Positions 23,350 to 31,561 of a DNA stretch of 64,000 bases are shown here, in pieces. Source of the stretch: SpSt-600 sp042408195 (GTDB taxonomy: Bacteria > Chloroflexota > Anaerolineae > SpSt-600); NCBI GenBank assembly GCA_042408195.1, contig JBHOQL010000001.1:1-64000 (forward strand). Direction: 5' to 3'. The translations under genes and the position numbers were made by a program. A model generated the notes under the pieces. That model made no database searches, was not told where the DNA came from, and worked only from the letters and a program-made list of their open reading frames with translations. Each line of letters opens with the position of its first letter. The first letter of the stretch is position 1.

Positions 23350-26100
23350 ATGAAGGAAAAGCCTGCTGCCCTTGTGATTGGAGCAGGGATAGCGGGAATT
23401 CAGGCAGCCTTGGACATAGCCAATGCCGGTTTCCCAGTCTATCTGGTGGAGAAGGAGCCCAGCATCGGCGGGCATATGGCCCAGCTGGATAAGACTTTTC
23501 CCACCTTGGATTGCTCGGCGTGCATCCTAACCCCCCGGATGGTGGAGGTGGCCAGAAACCCAAACATCAAGCTTATAACCTTGGCCGAAGTTACCTCTGT
23601 GGAAGGAGAAGCTGGGAATTTCAAGGTCAAGGTACGCCGAAAACCCCGTTACGTGGATGAAAGTAAGTGCACAGCCTGCGGAGATTGTGCCAAAGAATGT
23701 CCGGTCCTGGTCCCCAATGAATTTGACATGGAGAGGGGGATGCGCCACGCCACCTATATCCCTTTCCCCCAAGCTGTCCCTAACAAATACGTCATTGATA
23801 AGCGAGGGATAGCTCCCTGCAAGGACGCCTGCCCCGCCCACATCGACGTCCAAGGTTACGTGACTCTCATCGCCCGAGGTAAAATTAAGGAAGCTCTTGC
23901 CTTAATCTACAAGACTGTCCCCTTCCCAGGGGTTCTGGGCCGGGTTTGCCCTCACCCTTGCGAGCAGGCCTGCAACCGCAGCCAGGTGGACCAGCCTATT
24001 TCCATTTGCCTGCTCAAGCGCTTCGCTGCTGATTATGTCCGGGAAAATGGCCTATGGGAGGAAGTTCTGGAGATAATCCGTAAGACCCACATCCCTCCCA
24101 AGGATGGAGTTCCCGAAAGGCGTTCGGTGGGGATAGTAGGGGCCGGGCCAGCGGGCCTTTCCGCTGCCTATTTCCTGGCTCTGTGGGGTTACAGTGTCAC
24201 CGTTTACGAAGCCCTCCCAGTAGCCGGCGGAATGATGTTCGTTGGCATACCCGAGTACCGCCTGCCCCGGAACATCCTCAACGAAGAAATTGAGCGCATA
24301 AGGAGCTTGGGGGTGGAGATTAAACTCAACACCAGGGTTGGGCCTGCTGGAGTAACCTTAGATGAACTCCGTCAAAAACACGATGCTATCCTCCTGGCAG
24401 TGGGAGCCCATAGGGGGCTCAAACTCAACATCCCCGGAGAAGAGCTGGAGGGAGTCTTACCGGGAGTGGAATTCATCCGCAAAGTGAACTTGGGTGAGCA
24501 AGTCAAGATCGGAAAGAAGGTAGTGGTCATAGGCGGCGGAAACGTGGCCATAGATGCTTCCAGGATCGCTAAGCGTCTAGGGGCAGAGAAGGTTACCATT
24601 CTCTACCGCCGCTCCAGAGCCGAGATGCCAGCCAGCCCCTGGGAAGTGGCCGATGCCGAGGAAGAAGGGGTTGAAATTCAATTCCTTGTAGCCCCCACCC
24701 GCATCTTAGGAGAGAACGGTCGGGTTGTGGCAGTGGAATGTATAAGGATGCAGCTTGGCGAACCCGATGCTTCCGGTCGCCGTCGCCCTATCCCCATTGA
24801 AGGAAGTGAGTTCCTGGTAGAGGCTGATTCCGTAATCCCCGCCATTGGGCAGATAGTGGAGGGTGAAGGGCTTGGGGTTGAAATCACAAGAGGAGGCACT
24901 ATCCAGTACAATCCGGCCACTATGGAGACGAACCTCCAAGGAGTTTTCGCCGCTGGCGATGCCGCTACTGGTCCTGCCACGGTTATAGAAGCCATCGCCC
25001 AAGGGAAGAAAGCTGCCATGGCCATAGATTACTATCTCAGGGGCGAGACGATAGGGATCTTCGAACCCTCTTGGCACGTGGTATCTTTGGAGGAAGTAAA
25101 AACTCAGTTCCGAGCCTTCCCCCTGGACAAACGTGCTTCCACAAAGCCCAGGCACAAAGTCCAGAAGCTTCATCCTGAAGAAAGGTTGGGTGGATTTAGC
25201 GAGGTGGAACTGGGGTTCAGGGAAGAGGAAGCCGTGGCCGAGGCTGAACGCTGCCTCAACTGCGCCGTTTGCTCCTTGTGCATGGAGTGCGTAAGAGCTT
25301 GCCAGGCCAAAGCGGTGGACCACTCCATGCAGGAGCAGATTTTGGAGTTAAATGTGGGGGCCATCATTGTGGCTACTGGTTACGACCAGTTTGATGCTCG
25401 CCGCAAACCCGAACTCGGCTACGGTCGCTACCCCAACGTCCTTAGCGGGCTGGAATTTGAGAGGCTTGCGTCTGCCTCTGGCCCCACCAGGGGCAAGATA
25501 AAGGTGAATGGTAAAGAGCCCAAAGAGGTTGTCTTCATAAAGTGTGTTGGCTCAAGAGATAAGACCGTAGGCCACCCTTATTGTTCACGGGTCTGCTGCA
25601 TGTATACTGCCAAGCAGGCGCACTTGATCCGGGAGAAGATACCCGATGCCAGGGTTACGATCTTCTACATGGACGTACGAGCTTTCGGCAAAGGGTTTGA
25701 GGAGTTCTACGATAGAGTTAGGGAAGAAGGCGTGATTTACCGCAGGGGCATGGTTTCGGAGATTTATAAACGCGGGGATAAGCTTGTGGTGCGGGCGGAA
25801 GACACCCTCTTGGGCCGTCCTGTGGAAGTGGAGGCCGATATGGTAGTTCTGGCAACGGGCCTTGAACCCAGGAGCGATTCCGACAGATTGGCCGAAATCT
25901 TAGGGATTGCCAGGAGCGAGGAAGGGTTCTTTGCTGAAGTTCAAAGGGAGCTCTATCCGGTTGAGAGCACTCGTCCGGGCATATTCCTGGCAGGCTGCGC
26001 CCAAGGCCCCAAAGACATTCCCGATGCAGTAGCCCATGCCAAAGCAGCAGCGGCTGCAGCCCTCGTTTTACTTGCAAAGCAAATGGAGAGCGGGAGGTAA
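23350..26100 (+). CDS. hdrA: HdrA-like flavoprotein with an inserted GltD/NfnB-type NAD(P)H domain
   Basis: This protein has 916 residues. It starts directly at the HdrA FAD domain (VIGAGIAGIQAAL) and keeps C55/C58 in FPTLDCSACIL and the CTACGDCAKECP cluster near residue 108. From about 154 a GltD/NfnB module is inserted. It contains CPHPCEQACNR, an FAD site VGIVGAGPAGLSAAYF (about 259), an NADPH site VVVIGGGNVAIDASR (about 391) with ILYRRSRAEMP, and GVFAAGDAATGPATVIEA (about 531). HdrA resumes with a cysteine-rich CLNCAVCSLCMEC (635-647) and the flavin-domain HPYCSRVCCMYTAKQA. The canonical HdrA N-terminal domain is absent. It should couple NADPH to the Hdr electron chain. Confidence 0.88.
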   Translation: MKEKPAALVIGAGIAGIQAALDIANAGFPVYLVEKEPSIGGHMAQLDKTFPTLDCSACILTPRMVEVARNPNIKLITLAEVTSVEGEAGNFKVKVRRKPRYVDESKCTACGDCAKECPVLVPNEFDMERGMRHATYIPFPQAVPNKYVIDKRGIAPCKDACPAHIDVQGYVTLIARGKIKEALALIYKTVPFPGVLGRVCPHPCEQACNRSQVDQPISICLLKRFAADYVRENGLWEEVLEIIRKTHIPPKDGVPERRSVGIVGAGPAGLSAAYFLALWGYSVTVYEALPVAGGMMFVGIPEYRLPRNILNEEIERIRSLGVEIKLNTRVGPAGVTLDELRQKHDAILLAVGAHRGLKLNIPGEELEGVLPGVEFIRKVNLGEQVKIGKKVVVIGGGNVAIDASRIAKRLGAEKVTILYRRSRAEMPASPWEVADAEEEGVEIQFLVAPTRILGENGRVVAVECIRMQLGEPDASGRRRPIPIEGSEFLVEADSVIPAIGQIVEGEGLGVEITRGGTIQYNPATMETNLQGVFAAGDAATGPATVIEAIAQGKKAAMAIDYYLRGETIGIFEPSWHVVSLEEVKTQFRAFPLDKRASTKPRHKVQKLHPEERLGGFSEVELGFREEEAVAEAERCLNCAVCSLCMECVRACQAKAVDHSMQEQILELNVGAIIVATGYDQFDARRKPELGYGRYPNVLSGLEFERLASASGPTRGKIKVNGKEPKEVVFIKCVGSRDKTVGHPYCSRVCCMYTAKQAHLIREKIPDARVTIFYMDVRAFGKGFEEFYDRVREEGVIYRRGMVSEIYKRGDKLVVRAEDTLLGRPVEVEADMVVLATGLEPRSDSDRLAEILGIARSEEGFFAEVQRELYPVESTRPGIFLAGCAQGPKDIPDAVAHAKAAAAAALVLLAKQMESGR

Positions 26101-26104
26101 ACCT

Positions 26105-27238
26105 ATGAGTCCAGTCCAGACCAGTGAATATATCCATGAGTTGACCCTGAGGGAGTGCATCCAGTGCGGCAAATGCACCGGGGGATGCCCGGTGTCCCTC
26201 AAGACATCCCTCAACATTCGTCGCCTGATCTACGAATCCCTCATATCCGATACCATAAGCCCCGAGAGCCACGAAGAGCTATGGGATTGCACCACCTGTA
26301 AGACGTGCACCATCCGCTGTCCCAAAGGAGTGGACCCGTGCGGGCTGATAATAACCCTGAGGAGAGCCCTTGTAGAGAGCGGCCGCATCCCCTCCACCGT
26401 CAGAGATGCTCTTAAGAGCATTACGATCAGGGGGAATCCTCTAAACATGCCTCCTCAGGATAGGGCTCTCTGGACCGAGGGGATTGAGGTCAAATACATC
26501 CTGGAAGAAGGGGCCGAATTCCTCTTCTTCCCCTGCTGCATGGGTGCCTATGACCCCCGAATCCAGAAAGTGGCCAGGTCTCTGGTCAAAGCATTCCAGG
26601 AGGCAGGAGTGGATTTCGGAATCCTGGGAGAAGATGAAGTTTGTTGTGCCCACGAAGCCCGCCGCATGGGGGAGAAGGAGCTCTTTGAGGGAATTGTAGA
26701 GCAGTACCAGGAGATTTTCTCCGAGGTCAAGGCCGATAAACTGGTGACTCTGTCACCTCACTGCTTCAATGCCTTCAAGAACGAATATGGCGAACTTCCC
26801 TTCCAAGTTCTTCATTACACTCAACTTCTGGCCGAACTCATAAAGGAGGGCAAGCTCAAGCTTACAGGCGAAATCCGTCGGAAGGTCACCTACCACGACC
26901 CTTGCTACCTTGGCAAGCAGAACGGCATCTTTGAGGAGCCACGTTTCGTCCTGCAGAACATCCCCGGACTTGAACTAGTGGAAATGGAGCGGTGCAGGGA
27001 ATGGAGCTTATGCTGCGAGGGTGGTGGAGGCAGGATGTGGGCCGAAGGTACTAACATAGAAGTCCGCCTCTCACACGAGAGAGTGCGAGAGGCCCTCGAT
27101 ACCGGGGCCGAGATCTTAGCTGTCGCTTGCCCCTTCTGCATGGCTATGCTGGAGGACGCCGTAAAGACCCTGGGGCTTGATGAGAGGCTCAAAGTTTTGG
27201 ATATAGCCGAGCTGGTGGCTATGAGCCTAGGAGGATAA
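26105..27238 (+). CDS. HdrCB (HdrD-like) fused iron-sulfur/CCG-domain subunit
   Basis: This 377-residue protein starts at an ATG preceded by GGGAGG. Residues 18-28 and 62-72 bind two [4Fe-4S] clusters (ECIQCGKCTGGCP and DCTTCKTCTIRCP) as in HdrC. The rest corresponds to HdrB. One CCG motif is complete (C267, CC303-304, C342/C345) and the other is degenerate (C145, CC180-181, C220, with the last Cys replaced in CFNAF). A complete CCG set holds the noncubane cluster that reduces heterodisulfide in methanogens. The bacterial disulfide or other acceptor here is unknown. It lies 4 bases past the first hdrA and 4 before the second. Confidence 0.85.
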   Translation: MSPVQTSEYIHELTLRECIQCGKCTGGCPVSLKTSLNIRRLIYESLISDTISPESHEELWDCTTCKTCTIRCPKGVDPCGLIITLRRALVESGRIPSTVRDALKSITIRGNPLNMPPQDRALWTEGIEVKYILEEGAEFLFFPCCMGAYDPRIQKVARSLVKAFQEAGVDFGILGEDEVCCAHEARRMGEKELFEGIVEQYQEIFSEVKADKLVTLSPHCFNAFKNEYGELPFQVLHYTQLLAELIKEGKLKLTGEIRRKVTYHDPCYLGKQNGIFEEPRFVLQNIPGLELVEMERCREWSLCCEGGGGRMWAEGTNIEVRLSHERVREALDTGAEILAVACPFCMAMLEDAVKTLGLDERLKVLDIAELVAMSLGG

Positions 27239-27242
27239 AAAC

Positions 27243-29204
27243 ATGCCAGTGCGAATCGGAGTATATATCTGCCATTGCGGTATAAATATAGCCGCTACTG
27301 TTGATGTAGAAGAGGTAATGCGTTTTGCTCAAACCCTGCCCAATGTAGTAGTAGCCCGCCATTACACTTATATGTGCTCGGACCCGGGTCAGGCTCTCAT
27401 CAAACAAGATATTGAAGAATACAAACTGAACCGGGTGATAGTAGCATCCTGCTCTCCCAGGATGCACGAACCAACCTTCAGGAGCGTGGTGGCGGAAAAG
27501 GGCGTAAACCCTTACCAGTTTGAAATGGCCAACATTCGCGAGCAGACCTCTTGGGTCCACTCCGATATCCGAGCCGCTACTCAGAAGGCGAAAGAGTTGG
27601 TAGCCGCCGCCGTGGCTAAAGCCGCTCTTCTGGAGCCTCTGGAGGAAAGGGAGGTAGAAATTACTCCTGCTGCCCTGGTTATCGGTGGAGGGATAGCCGG
27701 ACTGACCGCGGCTCTCAATATCGCCGAGGCTGGGTACAAAGTTTACCTCGTGGAGAAAGAACCCACCGTCGGGGGAAGAATGGCCCAGCTCTCCCGGACC
27801 TTCCCTGCCATGGAGGATGCCCGCCAGCTCCTGGCCGATAGGATAAAGCAAGTCAGTTCTCACCCTAACATTGAAGTCTTTACAACTTCCACCTTGAAAC
27901 AAATCGAAGGCTACATAGGCAACTTCAAAGCCACTATCCTCAGGAAACCCCGCTATGTCCGGGCCGACCGGTGCACAGCCTGTGGGAAATGCGCTGAGGC
28001 CTGCGTCCTAGCCGGCAAGATACCCGATGACTTCAACGCTGGCCTTTCCCGCCGCTCCGCCATTTACCTCCCCTTTGCTGAGGCTTACCCACCAGTCTAC
28101 ACTGTTGATCCTCGGAATTGCCTTTACTTGAAAGAAGGCAAATGCGGAGATAGCGACACTCCGCCCTGTGTAGCTGCTTGCCCCGAGGATGCTATCGACT
28201 TCTCCCAGAAAGAAGAAGAATTGGAACGAGAGTTCGGGGTCATAATAGTAGCCACGGGGTTTGACGTCTTTGATGCTAACCTGAAGCCTGAACTCGGCTA
28301 CGGACGTTACCCCAATGTCATTACCTCCCTGGAGTTCGAGCGTCTGGCCTCCCCCGATGGCCCTACTGGAGGGGAAATCGCGATAAATGGGAAGAAACCC
28401 GAAAGCGTGGTCTTCATCCACTGTGTAGGCTCCAGGGACAAGACCATCGGCAACCCCTACTGTTCTCGCATTTGCTGCATGTTCACGGCCAAACAGGCCT
28501 TGCTGGCAAAGGAGAAGCTCCCCAATGCCAAAGTCACCGTTTTCTACATGGACGTCCGCAGCTTTACCAAGGGTGGAGAGGAATTCTACGACCGAGTCCG
28601 CGGGGAGGGAGTGCTCTACCGCCGCGGCAGCGTTTCCGAAATCTACCGCAAAGGTGACAAACTCATAGTCCGGGCCGATGACACCCTCCTGGGTCGCCCA
28701 GTAGAAGTGGAAGCCGACCTGGTGGTGCTGGCCACTGGGCTCGTCCCGAGGAAGGAGACAGAAGAGATAGCCCTGCTCTTGAAGCTCGCCCGTAGCGCTG
28801 ATGGCTTCTTAGCCGAGGCTCACCCCAAACTCCGGCCTATAGATACCGCTTGTGACGGTGTTTTCCTGGCTGGGGCCTGCCAAGGACCCAAGGATATCGC
28901 CGATAGCGTGGCCCAGGCCAGGGCTGCAGCCTCTTCGGCTCTGATGTATCTCATGCAAGGCAAAGCCAAGGTGGAGGCTGTCACGAGCAAGGTCGATCCG
29001 GAAATCTGCTCCGGTTGCGGACTTTGCGAGGCCGCTTGTGCCTTCGGAGCCCTAAAGATGGACCTTAAACGTCGTGTGATGACGGTAAATGCTGTTCTTT
29101 GCAAAGGGTGCGGGGCCTGCGCCGTAGCCTGTCCGTCCAAAGCTATCCAGCTGAGCCACTTCACCCCGGCCCAAACCATGGCTATGGTTGAGGCTTTAGT
29201 TTAA
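27243..29204 (+). CDS. hdrA: Second HdrA-like flavoprotein with canonical N-terminal domain
   Basis: This 653-residue protein has the full HdrA N-terminal domain (CHCGINIAATVD, YMCSDPGQALI, ASCSPRMHEPTF). The FAD domain follows (VIGGGIAGLTAAL, about 147), then the CTACGKCAEAC cluster, HdrA flavin motifs (GSRDKTIGNPYCSRICCMFTA) and two C-terminal ferredoxin clusters (CSGCGLCEAAC, CKGCGACAVACP). The pair of cysteines found in most HdrA and in the neighbouring copy (LDCSACI) is replaced by EDARQ (D192, Q195). It has no NADPH insert. This subunit probably forms a heterodimer with the GltD-bearing HdrA. A 22-base gap with GGAGG leads to etfB. Confidence 0.93.
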   Translation: MPVRIGVYICHCGINIAATVDVEEVMRFAQTLPNVVVARHYTYMCSDPGQALIKQDIEEYKLNRVIVASCSPRMHEPTFRSVVAEKGVNPYQFEMANIREQTSWVHSDIRAATQKAKELVAAAVAKAALLEPLEEREVEITPAALVIGGGIAGLTAALNIAEAGYKVYLVEKEPTVGGRMAQLSRTFPAMEDARQLLADRIKQVSSHPNIEVFTTSTLKQIEGYIGNFKATILRKPRYVRADRCTACGKCAEACVLAGKIPDDFNAGLSRRSAIYLPFAEAYPPVYTVDPRNCLYLKEGKCGDSDTPPCVAACPEDAIDFSQKEEELEREFGVIIVATGFDVFDANLKPELGYGRYPNVITSLEFERLASPDGPTGGEIAINGKKPESVVFIHCVGSRDKTIGNPYCSRICCMFTAKQALLAKEKLPNAKVTVFYMDVRSFTKGGEEFYDRVRGEGVLYRRGSVSEIYRKGDKLIVRADDTLLGRPVEVEADLVVLATGLVPRKETEEIALLLKLARSADGFLAEAHPKLRPIDTACDGVFLAGACQGPKDIADSVAQARAAASSALMYLMQGKAKVEAVTSKVDPEICSGCGLCEAACAFGALKMDLKRRVMTVNAVLCKGCGACAVACPSKAIQLSHFTPAQTMAMVEALV

Positions 29205-29226
29205 ATCCCAGGGAAGGAGGTAAGCT

Positions 29227-30009
29227 ATGAACATAGTAGTATGCGTGAAGCAGGTGCCCGATACCGAAATCCGCATTCAGGTCCAGAACGGAAGGGTGGT
29301 GGAAGAAGAGATAAAGCAGTTCGTGGTCAACCCTTACGATGAGTTCGCCATAGAAGAGGCGCTTAGGATAAAGGAGCGCTTCGGAGAGGGCAAAGTTATC
29401 CTTATTACCATCGGACCGGAAAGAGCCAGGGAAGCCCTCCTCACCGGCCTGGCCATGGGCGCTGATGAGGCCATCCACATAAATGACCCCGCCTTGGACG
29501 GGAGCGATGCCTTCGTGACGGCAAGGGTCCTGGCTGAAGCTATCAAGAAACTGCCCTACGATCTCATCCTCTGTGGGAAGCAAGCTGTGGACCAGGATAA
29601 CGCCCAGGTGGGCATCGCCATAGCAGAACTATTGGACCTCCCCCACGTTTCGGTGGTCACCAAGCTGGAAATCGCCGAAGACCGGAAAAGCGCAAGAGCT
29701 GAGAGGGAAGTGGAGGGGGGCAAGGAAGTAGTAGAGATCACCCTCCCAGCCGTCATCACTGCCCAGAAAGGCCTGAACGAACCCCGCTACCCCTCCTTCA
29801 AAGGCATAAGAATGGCCCGCCAGAAGCCCTACACCGTCTGGACCTTGGCCGACTTGGGCCTCAAGCCAGAGGATGTAGTGCCCCAGAGGGAAGTGGTGAT
29901 TGTGAACCCGCCTCCGGAACGCAAGGCCGGCAAGATAATTCAGGGCGATCCCCAAACCGCAGTCAAAGAGCTGGTCCGACTCCTGAGGGAAGAGGCCAAA
30001 CTCATATGA
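29227..30009 (+). CDS. etfB: Electron transfer flavoprotein, beta subunit
   Basis: This 260-residue protein has VVCVKQVPDTEIRIQ, VNPYDEFAIEEALRIKE, GADEAIHINDPALDGSDA, LCGKQAVDQDNAQVG and LPAVITAQKGLNEPRYPSF, the ETF-beta pattern. With EtfA it carries FAD (and AMP or a second FAD) and shuttles electrons between flavin dehydrogenases and other carriers. Motifs alone do not decide whether it is of the bifurcating type: the DGSDA and QVG segments resemble bifurcating ETFs, while NPYDEFAIEEAL resembles ordinary ones. It follows the second hdrA with a GGAAGGAGG site and is clearly in the same transcription unit. No acyl-CoA dehydrogenase gene lies nearby. Confidence 0.95.
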   Translation: MNIVVCVKQVPDTEIRIQVQNGRVVEEEIKQFVVNPYDEFAIEEALRIKERFGEGKVILITIGPERAREALLTGLAMGADEAIHINDPALDGSDAFVTARVLAEAIKKLPYDLILCGKQAVDQDNAQVGIAIAELLDLPHVSVVTKLEIAEDRKSARAEREVEGGKEVVEITLPAVITAQKGLNEPRYPSFKGIRMARQKPYTVWTLADLGLKPEDVVPQREVVIVNPPPERKAGKIIQGDPQTAVKELVRLLREEAKLI

Positions 30010-30024
30010 GGCAGGAGGTGAGAG

Positions 30025-31005
30025 ATGGCGAAGCATTTCCTGGTAGTGGCAGAGCAATTTGATGGGACCCTCCGGAAAATTTCCTTTGAAATGTTAGGAG
30101 AAGCTCGAAGACTCGTCTCCTCTGATGGGAAGGTAGAGGCAGTACTTCTTGGTTCGGGAGTGGAGCCCCTTGTTGAACAGCTCGCCTGGCACGGTGCCGA
30201 CAAGGTCTACCTTGCCGATGACCCAGCCCTTAAGCTCTATACCGCAGAAGCTTACACCACCGTTCTGGCCGACCTGGTGAAGAAAGTCCAGCCCGATGTG
30301 GTCTTCATCGGCGCTACCACCAACGGTAAGGACCTGGCCCCTCGCCTTGCCACTCGCCTTGGGGTAGGACTGGCCTCGGACTGCACGGGTTTCAGCGTGG
30401 ATGGGGACGGCAAGCTCCTCATAACCAGACCCATCTACGCTGGCAGGGCCATTGAGACAATAAAGCTTAAAAGCATCCCCCAGATGGCAACCCTCAGGCC
30501 CAACGTCTTCCCACCTCTTGAACCCGACACCTCCCGCAGGGCTGAGGTGGAGAAAGTTTCGGTCAACGTAGGCGAGGTCAGGGCTAAAGTAGTGGGCTTT
30601 GTGAAGAAGGAAGGGGAAGAAATCGAGCTGACTGAAGCTGATATCATCGTCTCCGGAGGGAGAGGCCTCGGAGGGCCGGAAGGCTTTAACGTCCTTAGAG
30701 AGCTAGCTAAGGTTATAGGGGCGGCGATCGGCGCCTCCAGAGCCGCTGTGGATGCAGGTTGGATTGACCATTCCCACCAAGTAGGCCAGACGGGCAAAAC
30801 CGTCAACCCCAAACTCTACATTGCCTGTGGAATCTCCGGAGCAGCCCAACACCTGGCAGGCATGCGCACTTCCAAAGTAATTGTAGCCATCAACAAGGAC
30901 CCTGAAGCTCCCATCTTCAAGGTGGCCGATTACGGCATAGTGGGGGACCTCTATCAGATAGTGCCTCTCCTGACCCAAGAGCTGAAGGAAGCCCTTAAGG
31001 GATAG
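30025..31005 (+). CDS. etfA: Electron transfer flavoprotein, alpha subunit
   Basis: This 326-residue protein ends in the conserved FAD-binding ETF-alpha domain: SGGRGLGGPEGFNVLRELA, GASRAAVDAGW, QVGQTGKTVNPKLYIACGIS and KDPEAPIFKVADYGIVGDL. The N-terminal half has the alpha/beta fold (ATTNGKDLAPRLATRLGVGL). It pairs with EtfB to form the ETF heterodimer. It is the last gene of the seven-gene Hdr-Etf operon, with GCAGGAGG upstream of ATG and a strong terminator 33 bases after the stop. The inferred role is to exchange electrons between the Hdr core and a quinone-linked or acyl-CoA dehydrogenase partner encoded elsewhere. Confidence 0.96.
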   Translation: MAKHFLVVAEQFDGTLRKISFEMLGEARRLVSSDGKVEAVLLGSGVEPLVEQLAWHGADKVYLADDPALKLYTAEAYTTVLADLVKKVQPDVVFIGATTNGKDLAPRLATRLGVGLASDCTGFSVDGDGKLLITRPIYAGRAIETIKLKSIPQMATLRPNVFPPLEPDTSRRAEVEKVSVNVGEVRAKVVGFVKKEGEEIELTEADIIVSGGRGLGGPEGFNVLRELAKVIGAAIGASRAAVDAGWIDHSHQVGQTGKTVNPKLYIACGISGAAQHLAGMRTSKVIVAINKDPEAPIFKVADYGIVGDLYQIVPLLTQELKEALKG

Positions 31006-31037
31006 AGTTTGGGATTTACGGGTCCCCAGCCCTGCTA

Positions 31038-31070
31038 AGCCGTGGGCCTCTCAGCCCACGGCTCTTTTAT
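31038..31070 (+). terminator. Intrinsic terminator of the Hdr-Etf operon
   Basis: AGCCGTGGGC and GCCCACGGCT form a perfect 10-bp stem with a CTCTCA loop, followed by CTTTTATT. It lies 33 bases after the etfA stop. Confidence 0.88.
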
Positions 31071-31080
31071 TGATGAAGGA

Positions 31081-31476
31081 GGGGGCAAGAGCCAAACCCT
31101 TGCCTTTGCCCACGAGTGGGGCCCTAAACTGTGGCGAACCTAAAGCCCACAGAGGCAGGCAAAACTGGGGGTGGGGGGCTTCGCCTCCTCTCGGGGGGTT
31201 TGGGGGGTGTCCCCCCAGAGAGACAAAAAGAGGGGCGAGCTACGAACTCATGCCAATTGCCCACGTGTGGGACCCTTAGCTAAGGCGAACCCAAGCCACA
31301 CGGGGGTGGGCCAAAATCAGGAGCGCATGGGCTTGCCACCTGCCAGGGGTTTGGGGGATGTGCCCCAGAAAACAAAATTGGGAGCAAAGGCCAAACCCCT
31401 GCCTCTGCCCACGAGTGAGACCCTAAGCCAACGCAAACCGAAGCCCACAGGGGCGGGCAAAACCGGGGGTTAAAAT
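31081..31476 (+). repeat. Imperfect tandem repeat, about 150 bp, 2.6 copies
   Basis: The anchor GCCCACGNGTG occurs at 31108, 31259 and 31407, giving periods of 151 and 148 bases. After each anchor follow the related blocks GGCGAACC..AAGCC and GGCAAAA..GGGG. After the first two come GGGGTTTGGGGG-TGT-CCCC and an AAACCCNTGCC block. Two hairpins recur: CCCAC-N2-GTGGG in copies 1 and 2, and G4-6/C4-6 around TGT or GATGTG. No ORF of note spans it. It fills the gap between the operon terminator and the DUF512 gene; 31477-31561 shows nothing further. Confidence 0.7.
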
Positions 31477-31561
31477 AGGGAGGTGTCCCAATAGGTGTGA
31501 ATTTAGCTCTTGAACTCTTTTAGCCAACACCAGCCTTTACCACCTCCCCTTCCCTGGCCCT

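Noticed and set aside
24706..25323. A 205-codon minus-strand ORF inside hdrA-1
   Set aside because: It is antisense to the conserved FAD/NADPH motifs of the GltD-type insert.
23350..26100. A fusion of two separate genes caused by misassembly in hdrA-1
   Set aside because: The frame is continuous and HdrA resumes properly after the GltD-type insert, so it is an insertion within HdrA, not a head-to-tail joining error.
31081..31476. A CRISPR array
   Set aside because: The repeat unit is about 150 bases and imperfect, with no short identical repeats, unique spacers or cas genes.
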